Shown here piece by piece: positions 1 through 9,634 of a DNA stretch of 64,000 bases; position 1 is the stretch's first letter; every line of letters begins with the position of its first letter. The translations under genes and the position numbers were made by a program. The stretch is taken from NCBI GenBank assembly GCA_030063045.1, contig JAQSEB010000046.1, positions 434,001 through 498,000 of the forward strand, given 5' to 3'. Below the pieces are notes generated by a model. That model did no database searches, was not told the origin of the DNA, and saw nothing but the letters and a program-made list of their open reading frames with translations. Origin of the DNA: Pratylenchus scribneri (lineage: Eukaryota > Nematoda > Chromadorea > Rhabditida > Pratylenchidae).

Positions 1-1522
1 GTTAATCCAGCTAATAAGAGGTAAAATATGGACTTCAAGAAGATGATGGAAAGACGATAAGTTTTTGCAACAGAATAAATTTTGGAAGGATTAAAATCGT
101 AAAATGAGATCAAAAAAGGGAGATTAGAGAGGAAAGGAAATGGGAATTCAGAAGCTAAAAAATTGGTTGATGTTTGCCTTTGGGCAAATCAAACAATGAA
201 TGAAGGTTATCCAAATATGTGGGATTTTTTCGGAGAAAATGTTCAAAAATGGACAGCAGAGAATGATTTGGCATAAAATGGTTTAATTGAATGGAGGAGG
301 AAATAATGTGGGGGGAGGGCACAAAATGAACCCTAAAATTGAGTTCAACCCAAAAATGGATGTGAATGGATAAGATCTTACCCTCCCCTAAAAGTGCCCA
401 AAAAAGGTGAAAGGTCATTTTGAGGGGAAAGTGCCTTTTCATGTGCTCTTTTCTTTCACCGAAGGGTCAAGGACCCTTCAAATGTTCACTTTTTTCATTC
501 ATTTTATTCCTTTTTTTTGCTTAATTTCCCCACCCCAACCTGAATCTGCTGTTGTGGTGGATTTAGCCGTGGCAAAATTTCTTCGGCCGGCACAGTGGTT
601 CCAGTGGATTCTGAATCGAAATCGAGGGAAACGGTACGAGAAGAATGCGACCTTCGAATGAATGAGAGAGGGATTTATTCAAAAGTGTGTGAATTTAGAA
701 ACCCCAAAAGTAGTGGAAAATTCGATGAATTTTGGCGCCGTTGTTTTGTCCCCAAAAATGCGCAACCTCGAGCAGCAGCAGAAGGCCGAAATTGAGCCAA
801 AGGCGAGGCAAAAGAGGAGTTGGCTTCGTCCAAAGGCAATGAAGAGGAGGAATTGGGGGCAAATGGACGACGATTTGTTGGTTGGGAGAGGAATGGGGGT
901 TGAGGGGAATAGCCGAAGAAGTGAAAACGACGAAGCCCTGGGAGGGAAATTGGATGATTTTATCGAAATTGGAAATTGGTTGGATTTGCTGGTTTTTTGC
1001 TTGCCTTTATTCGGGGATTGTCGACTTGGAAGTCCGGTGGAATTGGCGGATGGAGGCGTAAAATAAATGCATCGGCCATTGGAAAATGGCATCGTGGTCG
1101 GCGCCTCCCGAACCAAATCGGCAATTGGGACGGTGGAATTGTCGTCGGAATTGGGGGAATTTGTGGAATTAACCGAACTCGATGGATTGGCCAATTTGCC
1201 AATTTCATTGGGAGGAGACCATCGACGACGGTATGGCATCTTTAATGGAAGAAGGAAGCTGAAATAAATGCACAAAATTGAGCTAAATATTCAACGCAAA
1301 AGGTGAATTTATGGCCATTTATGCCAATCAATATATAAAATATATATTTTCGCAGGTGGACGCGCACATCGCTTTGGTTGGTCCTTTTTGTATATTGAAT
1401 GGCCAATTGTTGGTCAGCGTCCCACCATTTCCCTATGTGAGTTTGGGTGGAGCCCACAGGGATAAAGTGGATGGGAATGGAGGAATGCGCATTTGAATGG
1501 AATATGCCCTTTCCCCTTCGAT

Positions 1523-1573
1523 TGTGCCCCATATTTTTATGGCCTGCGCAGGTCATATTCCCTCTATTCATCA
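1523..1573. repeat. Short dispersed repeat, copy 1
   Basis: The sequence gtg(c/t)cccatatttttatgg followed by cctgcgc and, after a gap, ctattcat is shared with 2613-2659 in the same orientation. The core of about 25 bp is nearly identical (one mismatch) and the flanks are weaker. It could be the end of a small non-autonomous transposon or a conserved element; no inverted termini were seen. Confidence 0.5.
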
Positions 1574-2612
1574 GAGTAGGCAGTGGCGGATGGATGGCCT
1601 ATTGCTGATGTGCCCCATATAATATAAATTTCATCAATTTAAAAATCATCAAAATTCAGAATATTCTCAAGGGCCATAGTAATAAATTGTAGCGGTTTTC
1701 TCCCTTCATTCAATATGAAGAATTTGCGCTCCAAACAAAAAGTTGGCTGTAAAGGAGGAAATTGTTGGATGAATGATCAAAAGAAGAAGGAGGAATGGAC
1801 CATTCCAGGGACCGGTCATCATCATCGGCTGGGCACAATCATCAGGCTGGACAAAAAGCGCATTGGCCCATTCATCAATTGGATTGTCCCTTGGGCGACG
1901 ACGGCGGAATGGGAAGAAAACATTTTTTGAATGGGAAATAATCCCTTTGGAAGGAGGAATTTGGCCAAAAACAAATCCAAAAATCAAATAAAAGTTGGAA
2001 TTGGCTGATTTGGATTGGATGATTTGATTTTGATCTCTTTGGATTCATATTCCATTTTGAATATATCATATAAATCTTTTTGGATTGATGGCCCATCCAT
2101 CAATTATTTATAATCGACAATGATGGATTTGAAATTGGAACAAAGTTTTTGAGCATAAAATGTTGGTGATGGTTCAATCGAGGGAATATGAATGAATGGA
2201 CATTATTTTGATGGAATATGCCCAATGAATGACCCTTTTAGGGAAAATGACCTTCGGGGGCGAATTGCGGGGCAGGGAAATGGACAATTCTGTGGGAAAG
2301 CCAAAAAATGTTGGCAGAAAAAAGAAGGAAAGATTCGATTCATTCTCGCGACGACCACAAAAGAAGAATTATGCTCATTTCCTCCATTTCCTATATGGAT
2401 TGAAAAGAAGCAGTAGTTGAAGGTGTGCGCGCACAGTCAAAATTGCAGATCCGCTCAATTGAACCCAGCGGCAGAAAATGTTGGAAATTGAATGTAGGAA
2501 ATGGATAATATCCTACTTCTTCTTCGAGAATAATACATGATTCATTTTTTTAATGCAAAAAAGAATTAATTTAAAATTTTTAATGGATTGGAGGTGCCCT
2601 CCTACTTTCAAA

Positions 2613-2659
2613 TGTGTCCCATATTTTTATGGCCTGCGCTAAATTCCACCTATTCATAT
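2613..2659. repeat. Short dispersed repeat, copy 2
   Basis: Second copy of the element at 1523-1573, same orientation, about 1.1 kb apart. Reading the minus strand, the copy lies at the end of an open stretch (2654-2917) that could be remnant coding sequence of a mobile element, but I recognise no transposase motif. Confidence 0.5.
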
Positions 2660-3324
2660 GTGAGCCCGCTGATAGGCATGGCCTTTGGCCAGCATTTTGT
2701 TTTCGGGCATTTCCGTTTTATGGTTGGTCCTCCTTCTGTATGTCTCCGCATTCCATTGGTTTCGTCCTTCCTTACAATTGGGCCAACTTCTGATGGCACT
2801 TTGCTTCCAAAAACTTGCGCCATTCATTGAGATCCTCCTTTTCCAAATTCTAACAGTCTCTTCATTATTCGCATCCTCCCAAGTTTTGATTGCTTCCAAA
2901 TATTTTACAATTGCCAAATTAAATTCTGCCTAATATTTTTCCATCCATTTGGCTCATAATTTATCAAACCAATTTGGTTCCAGTCGAATGCCATTTTTGC
3001 ACAAATTCGCCAATCATTCTATTTTCTTCCCTTTTTTTAGTCATCCTTTTTCAAATATTGCCAAAAATACAAAAATGGCGAATCTATTGACGATGTTGAC
3101 GTTTATTGAAAGACAAGGAGGAGAAGGCGAACAATTTGCGAGAAAAACCAAAAAAAACCCGTTCATTTATTTATTATGGTCAATGTTCGTCGATCTGATG
3201 GAATTGGAAGGCAGGCAAAAGAGAGGAATGATTTAGGGAAGCAATAAAAATGAAGAATAGGTATTTCCCCTAGTCGACCTTCATTTTACTTGGAAATTGA
3301 AACCAAATTATTTTGCGCACGAAA

Positions 3325-4067
3325 ATGTCCTTCATCAATTTGTCAATTTCCTTAATTTTAATTGGCTTCATTTTCCTCATTGTTTTTGACAATTCCAATG
3401 GCCAATGGGGAGGACCACCGCCGCCTTGGTTTCGCCCTCCTTGGGCCAGAGGAAGAGGAGGATGGGGAGGTTAGAAAAAAATCCAACTAATTAATGTATG
3501 CTTATGAATTTAAAGGCCCTGGAGGATTCAGAGGAGGACCTGGCGGATTTGGTGGACGTGGAGGCGGTAGAGGTGGGGGAAGAGGCCGTGGAGGAGAAAG
3601 TGACGAAGGAGGAATAGGCGGAGGAAGAGGCGGATGGGGCAATGGCGGAGGTGCTTAAATGGATTGGCCATTTTATAATTTTAAATAAATAATATTTAAA
3701 AGGTGGCGGAAGAGGCGGAATGGGCGGATTTGAAGGAGGTGGAATGGGAGGAAGAAATGGACAAGGCGGATGGGGAGGAAGAGGAAGAGGAGATGAAGAA
3801 GGATGGGGAGGAAGGGGAAGGGGAGGAACTGGAGGCGATGAAGGAGGATGGGAAGGAAGAGGACGAGGAGGAGGAGATGAAGGAAGATGGGGAAACGGGG
3901 GAAGAAGAGGAGGAGGAGGAAGTGGATGGGGCCAAGATGGAATTGGAGGCGGAAGAGGAGGACAAGAAGGCGGATTTGGAGGAATGGGCGGAGGCCAGGA
4001 AAGTGAATGGGAACAAAGGGCAGGAGGAGGAGGAAGCCGAAGAGGAGGAGGACAAAGAGGAGGATGA
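3325..4067 (+). CDS. Secreted glycine/arginine-rich protein
   Basis: Exons 3325-3469, 3516-3650 and 3703-4067 join in phase (all phase 1) to give 214 residues. The start is the first ATG and gives a hydrophobic N-terminus (MSFINLSISLILIGFIF) ending near SNG-QWGG, a typical signal peptide. The mature part opens with GQWGGPPPPWF and is then almost entirely Gly with Arg, Glu, Trp and Met, in GGRG, GGWG and EGGG repeats. There is no catalytic domain. Such proteins in nematodes can be cuticle or mucin-like structural proteins, antimicrobial peptides or secreted effectors; the sequence alone does not decide. It is first of a same-strand cluster (3.3-7.05 kb). Antisense and other-frame readings of the repetitive last exon are long but are shadows. 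Structure is well supported by splice signals; function is unknown. Confidence 0.8.
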
Positions 4068-4255
4068 AAATGACAAACCAATGATGAATTTGAATATTTT
4101 TTTTATTATTTATCTATGAATTATAATTGCCAAATTCTTTTATTTTCATTCCCTTTTGTTTCTTTGAAAATAAAAATAACATCATTTATCCATATTATTC
4201 CTTCAAGGAGGGGGTAAAGGCAAAATATTTTAAAGAAAAATAAAAGCCATTAAAG

Positions 4256-4480
4256 GGCCTGGCCCTGCTGGAGGCGGAATGGGAGGAGGAAGAAGTGGTG
4301 GATGGGAAAAGGAGGGCCAGATGAAATAGGAATTGCCCAATTAAATTAGTCCATTTTTAATGGTATTCAGATGGCGGATTTGGAGGAAGAATAGGTGGAG
4401 GAGGAAGAAGAGGAGGAGGTATGGTAAGAGGGGGAGGAAGAGAAGGAGGAAGAGTTGGTGGAGGAAGAGGAGGCGTATGA
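4256..4480 (+). pseudogene. Broken copy of the Gly-rich secreted gene (exon 2/3-like pieces)
   Basis: Two pieces, 4256-4294 and 4371-4480, resemble exons 2 and 3 of the gene at 3325: the first begins after an acceptor with GPxxGGGMGGGR, and the second continues GGFGGRIGGGGRRGGG to a stop. Joined at the donor 4295 they keep phase and end in GGV. No start codon or signal peptide exon precedes them. They are either a truncated tandem duplicate or alternative 3' exons of the upstream gene (which has its own stop at 4067). I favour a partial duplicate. Confidence 0.5.
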
Positions 4481-4814
4481 AAATGAGGAAAATGAGGATG
4501 AAGAGGAGGAACTGCGGATGTTAGCCCTATCAACATTTGACTCAATTATTTCCTTTCATTGAAGATTTTAATAAATAAATTTGCATAAATCCGGTTTTCC
4601 AATTTTGGTGTGTTCAGTTTAATTCATCATTAATTGTCGTCGTCCTCATTCATTTTGAAATATTAATTGTTGCCCCGGCGGCGGGTCATGCTCATTCAAC
4701 AACCACCAACAAAGGGTATAATGAACCAACCAATCAACCACCTTCAAACCCATCATTTTCTTACAATTTCCTCAATTCATGATTTCATTTTCATTCACAA
4801 AATAATTTGAATCT

Positions 4815-5199
4815 ATGCTGATGATGTGGATGCGTGCCATTCATCGCCAAAATACTTCATTTATTTTTGTGGCCATCATTTTCTTTTTGGCCAATTTTCC
4901 ATTAAGCAAATTGGTTCCGTATTCACATTTCATTCAACATTTTGACTTTTATTCGCCTCCTCCATTCAAACGCAAATTTGTGGGTTTTTTCTTTATGAAA
5001 TGAATATATTAACTATTATTAATAATTTTATTCACAGTTTCATTTTCGTCGATATCCTCGTCTTCATCCTTCCCAAAAACATTTTCGTCGATTCCAACCC
5101 AATCCGATGCCACCACCTTCATCAAATTCTTTGCTTCGGGGCAGAATCAGAATCCCAAGACGATTAATTTTTCCGCCAGGATCGCCGGGAAGAATTTGA
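4815..5199 (+). CDS. Small secreted Pro/Arg/His-rich protein ending PPGSPGRI
   Basis: Exons 4815-4979 and 5038-5199 join in phase 0 to give 108 residues. The N-terminus carries a short charged lead and a hydrophobic segment (FIFVAIIFFLANFPL), a signal peptide or anchor. The mature chain is rich in aromatic residues, His, Arg and Pro (YSPPPFKRK, HFRRYPRLHPSQKHFRRF). It ends LIFPPGSPGRI, a C-terminus that resembles those of the next two genes (PPGAPGT). A poly(A)-signal-like aataaa lies at about 5249. No known domain. It lies between the Gly-rich gene and the gene at 5437, all on the plus strand. The intron is 58 nt with GT...CAG borders. Function unknown; a secreted effector-like or antimicrobial peptide is possible. 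Confidence 0.7.
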
Positions 5200-5436
5200 G
5201 AACAATGAACAAATTATTTTTTTACGGCAATTTTGAAATGACGCAACAATAAAAATAAATTTGAAATTCCAAATTTTGATTGGATTGTTAAATAAAATCA
5301 AATCAAATTCCCATTCCCCCAATCATCCATCAGTCAAAAGTGCAAAAAGGAAGATGAAAATCAATCACAATCATAGACGTAAACAATAAAAAATGAATTT
5401 AATTTGGGGAATCCATTTGAGCATTCCCCTCTAAAA

Positions 5437-5767
5437 ATGAATTGTTTTCTACCTTCCCTTTTCCTCATATTAATTTTGATTTTGAACATTTCTTCACCAA
5501 AAAGGGTAAATGCCGCAAGGAAGCAGCCACTCCACAAAATCCAAAACATTCGGGCAAGGAATGGGGGAGGCCGGTAAAAATTGGGAAAATTTGAGATGAA
5601 TTGGGCCAATCAAAATTGCTTGCAGCCAATCTTCCCCAATTGGCCCAGCCCCTACACATCATAAACCAGTGAACCTTGCCAAAATTCCATTGGCATTGAT
5701 TATGCCTCCCGGGGCACCTGGCACAATTGGAGCCGTTCACATGGGCCAAGGAAGATTGTTTGGATGA
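5437..5767 (+). CDS. Small secreted protein with PPGAPGT motif and C-terminal Gly
   Basis: Exons 5437-5573 and 5626-5767 (52-nt intron with a gcttgcag acceptor) give 92 residues. The signal peptide is clear: MNCFLPSLFLILILILNISS, then PKRVNA-ARK. The mature part is basic and then Pro-rich (SSPIGPAPTHHKPVN), followed by LIMPPGAPGTIGAV and an end of GQGRLFG. The PPGAPGT motif is repeated exactly at the end of the gene at 6330, which marks them as a tandem family. A C-terminal Gly after RLF could be an amidation donor, but no paired basic cleavage site sits directly before it, so a neuropeptide reading is speculative. An alternative acceptor at about 5656 would hit a stop at once and is rejected. 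Confidence 0.7.
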
Positions 5768-6329
5768 AATGAAGAGCAACAAAAAGATTCCTTTATTATT
5801 TTATTGTAATAAAAACAAAAATAATTGGGCCAAATGAATCACCCCTTTTTCCTTGCAAAATTGGCTGCTAAATTTGTTCATACTTATTCCCATCTTTTGC
5901 GTAAAATGGCCATTAATAAATGAGGGAAATTTGTGTTTGTCGAATAAGCCTTTGAATTGATTCATTCTCCCTTTTTAAATAATTTCAGCTGGCACCCAAA
6001 TTTGGCCAATTACTTGTCCTTCGTTTTTGATCAATTCCAATATTTTTGTTGTGCTGTTCATTCATTCACCATTCTCACAAAAATCTCGACCATAATCGAA
6101 CGCCAAATAAACGACCGGTTTTCAGCAAACTCATCGCCGAATCAATCTCCTCTTTTCCTTCTATAATTTCCTTAATTCATTATTGTCCATTTTTTGATCA
6201 TCCTTCCCCGTTAATAAAAATTGGTTCTTTCGATTTATGTCTGATTAATTCGTTCATAACATTTTAATACATCAAAAATTCAATATTTTGCCAATATTTA
6301 TTAAAATTTCCAGCCAAAAAAAAACAAAA

Positions 6330-7050
6330 ATGCAGACAATTCTTCACAACAGTAGCAGGAGTGCCTTTTTGAGTATCGCAATGCTTTTAGGCCTCCTTTT
6401 AGTCATTGAACAAATTTGTGGCCAAAGGTACGGTGGCGGCGGATATGGTTATAATAGACCACCGCCACCCTCACATGGATACGGATATGGATATGGGGGA
6501 GGAGGAGGAGGAGGAGGAGGAGAAGGAGGCCATTGGGGGCATCAAGGTGGCGGGTTGAACGGATGGAATGGAGGCGGAGGCCAAGGATGGGCAGGCGATC
6601 GGCAAGGGCCAAGTTGGGGCGGAGGAAATGGGCCAAGTGCGTTTGGATTTAGTTTATAAAAATTTTGACAATTTATTTGAGCAAAAATTTAGGCAAAATT
6701 GGTTGCATTTTATTGATGATTCCCAAAGGGCATTATGAAAAATAAATATTTAAATTGATAATGTTTTCTATTATAAGAATAATTCAAATAATTTACAGAT
6801 TGGGGAGGAGGAACCAATAATAATAATGATAATAATCAGCCACCTCCAGTCCCAGTGCCGCCATCCGGGGCCGGCGGCGATCAGCCACCAATTTCGCCGG
6901 GTGCCGGCGGTGAACCTCAGCAGCCACCATCCACCGGCGGGAGGGATATTAAGGCATTGATTTGGGAGGGGAATATTTATGAATTTGTCACATTTTTAGG
7001 TGGATTTGCCACCGGGTGCCCCGGGAACGGAGGAAGAAGGAAAAGAATAA
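6330..7050 (+). CDS. Secreted Gly/Tyr/Pro-rich protein ending in PPGAPGT tail
   Basis: Exons 6330-6636, 6799-6953 and 7000-7050 give 170 residues. The start ATG 6330 gives a signal peptide with core SIAMLLGLLLVIEQICG, and the mature chain starts QRYGGGGYGYNRPPPP. Regions in order: a Gly/Tyr/Trp/His-rich block (to about 102), an Asn/Asp run, a Pro/Gly block (PPSGAGGDQPP, PGAGGEPQQPP), and an acidic tail VDLPPGAPGTEEEGKE. The second intron (6954-6999) begins GC, not GT (AAG|GCATTG). It is supported because it restores the PPGAPGT motif shared with the gene at 5437 and because this window has other GC-AG introns. Reading through instead gives a less plausible tail. Probably cuticular, mucin-like or effector-like; unproven. 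Confidence 0.7.
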
Positions 7051-9634
7051 ATTACAATATTTGGCATTATTCTCACACAACACTCATTTTATTCATTTTG
7101 GACATTGATTGACTTTTCATTCAAATTTTCAATCAAATTTTAAATATAAATTAATTTTGGATTGTTTTTCCCATCCAATTCAAAATTCATTTCCCCAATG
7201 GAAAATAGGAAAATTTGCATATTTTGACATTAAAAAGATGTCGAGAAAAACAACCCAACAAATTATTGGGTTCATTCATTGGATTATATTTTGGAGAATG
7301 GGAACAATGTGCGCCCAATTCGGCAAAAATGATAATGGGATTTGGTGAGGACAAAACCGGGAATTATTGCATCAAACCAACTCAAAGGTTGGATTATTCC
7401 CGAAGTCATTTCCATCCATCTTTGCCCAAAAGTCAAATTCATTGTTACCATTTCCTTCCTTTCCTTTCGATTCCTTCCTTTCAATTTTTTCGTTGGATTA
7501 TTTATTGTTATTTCCCCTCTTCAATGGCACTTCTTCCCCCATTTATGCGCATCTTATTCCCATTTCCTCCTTGTGCCACCTGCTGCCCTTCTGCTGGAAT
7601 GGAATTTGGAGTGGCAAAGAAATTGACGCCTGCCAATGGATGTGAGGGGAATAATCCCACACAATTAAAAAGGAAATGGAAGGGCAAAATAATGATTAGA
7701 AAGTGTGGGGGGTGGGCAATCTGTTCGGGATTATGCCATCAAAAAAGGCGGCAAATGGAGAAAGGGACGAGAATGGGATTGCACTGAAAATGTGGCCAAA
7801 TTGAGCATATTTATTTCAAGGCAAACTTTCCAATTATTTTCCCTTCTGCTCGCATCCTTGCCCACTTCAATTTTGCCATTTTCAGCTCATCCCCTCCCCA
7901 TCATTGCCCCATCAAAATCAAATCCACCAATTTATGGGCCTAATTAAGTGCGAATTTGGGGATGGCAAATGGGGCCAATGAACAGAGAGGGGAAAGGCAT
8001 CCTGCTGACTGAGGGGCACACAAAAAAAGAGGATGGCATTCCTTTTTGGCCATTTGGCCATCCAAAATTGAATGGGACAATGTTGGCACAAATTAGTGAA
8101 TGATTGAGGAAATCCTTGGAGAAGGAAGCGGAGTTTGGTCATTTCGAATGATTCTTAAATTGTGAAATAATACCCAAATTTGAATGCCAAAATGGAGTGT
8201 TTTGGATTGGAAGATGCTCGATTTCCCACATAAATTTGAAAAGGTATGAACAATCTCCATTCAAAGGTAGGAGGGGGGGGGGGGGGGGGGGGACCGTCAT
8301 AAACCTTTAGGCAGCCTCAGGTCGAGGACATTCATTCCTCCCTTCCTCCTCATTCATTTTTCTTCTCCCTCACTTTGATTCGCTGAGAGGATACTGTAAT
8401 CGAAGAAGGGGGAAGACAATTCACACTTTAGAATTGGAAGGAAGGAGCGAATATCGTCGGAGGCAGAGGCCCAATTGATATTCCCCCATTTGACTGACTT
8501 TTTGATGGATTTATTATTCCTATTTATTTCCCATCATCGGCTCTAAATTTATTGGGAAAATGCTAAATGCAAATTTGAACATAATTTTATTAAAATAATA
8601 ATAATTCTTTTATTTTTGGAACAAATTTCCCCATTATGGGTAGATTATGATTATGCAATGAGAACATTGGAAAATGTGTTAAATTGGGAGAGGGAACAAT
8701 AAAAAATAAATAAATCCATGGCTCAAACAATTGAAGACAAACAATTGGAAATTGCAGGTGCCAAAAATGAAGAAGAAGTCAACGCAACAATGATGATTCC
8801 CTCCCTTCCCCCAAAATGAGGGGATAAACCCATAATCATCATTGAAAATGGAAACATTTATTTTTTTTGGAAATTGGAGAAAAAATTGAATGAAATATAT
8901 TTTAATGTGTAAATATTTTAAAATTATTTTGTCCTATTTTTAGACCATTTTAGAATTCCCATTCCATTACTTAATTTCCTTTCTTTTTTGAATGATGCCG
9001 ATTAGCCAATTAACGCATTGGAATGAATTGGAAATGGATTGAGGATTCGCCGACAAATTCCAATTCAATTTTGGCAGCAGCCAATTCTCACTCAATTTTG
9101 GGATTCCAACAGCGCTAATGCGAAAATGAATGGCTGAGAAAAAAGCATTTTCCGATTAATTCGAAAAAATCCAATCAACGGATCCAAATTTATGATACAA
9201 TTTTGGATGGAAGGATATCTTTTATTTCACTTCAAAATTTGTTGTTTTTTTCTTCCATTCTAGTCTCGAATTTGCTTATTATTCTGAATGGGTTGTGCAT
9301 GAATTTGGCTTCTGAAGACAAATTTTGGAGGGTGGAGGATTATGAAGTCAGCGGGAGTGAGGAATGGGGGATTTGAATGGGATGGGGAAGGGGAAGGGAG
9401 GTGCCACTCTTAACTGGATTATGGGATTAGTTTGGTGGCATAAGGCACAAATGGATGAATGGGGGGGGGGGGGCATTGGGCAAGCAAAGCAACACAATGA
9501 ATTGAGGGGGCACATCTTCTTGAGGACATCAAGGCCATAAATAGTGGTTTCGTCTTTCGTGAATTGTGGTTTATTTATTATTAAAACATTAATTCTATTT
9601 TAATATGAATGATATGTACAATTTTGATTATTAT
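7051..9634. other. Intergenic, no gene seen
   Basis: AT-rich sequence with scattered short open frames without splice context. It contains a run of 20 G at 8273-8292 and 13 G at 9461-9473. The poly(A) signal of the bHLH gene (aataaa on the minus strand, about 9565) lies at its right end. Confidence 0.5.
8273..8292 (+). repeat. Poly-G run (20 nt)
   Basis: Uninterrupted run of 20 G. Other runs of at least 11 in the window: 9461-9473 (G), 13491-13512 (G), 18940-18958 (C), 26250-26260 (C), 28733-28744 (C), 29226-29243 (C), 29868-29881 (C), 57032-57045 (G), 60191-60201 (G). Lengths are likely imprecise because homopolymers are error-prone. Confidence 0.85.

Larger units (their letters stand above)
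1..3324. other. Intergenic region, coding-like but unresolved stretches
   Basis: I could not assemble a gene here. Plus-strand stretches at about 565-795 (ending in a stop at 793-795) and 1076-1267 have codon usage resembling the real genes of the window, and about 790-1060 is open in another frame, but no consistent splice junctions link them. They may be remnants or exons of a gene entering from the left edge. A minus-strand stretch at 2654-2917 also reads like protein but has no start or splice context. Short repeats at 1523-1573 and 2613-2659 are listed separately. The rest is AT-rich with no recognised element. Confidence 0.4.

Noticed and set aside
679..1275. Long minus-strand open frame of 198 codons
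   Set aside because: Low-complexity Ser/Pro composition antisense to coding-like plus-strand sequence; no domain or splice support.
3491..4119. Long open frames antisense to, and in another frame of, the Gly-rich exon (Pro/Ser-rich and Glu-rich proteins)
   Set aside because: They are shadows of the GGA/GAA-rich repeat; only the frame with signal peptide and splice sites is kept.
3325..7050. Dorsal-gland promoter motif (ATGCCA) upstream of the secreted genes
   Set aside because: The motif occurs once within a coding exon (about 5108) but is not enriched in the upstream regions.
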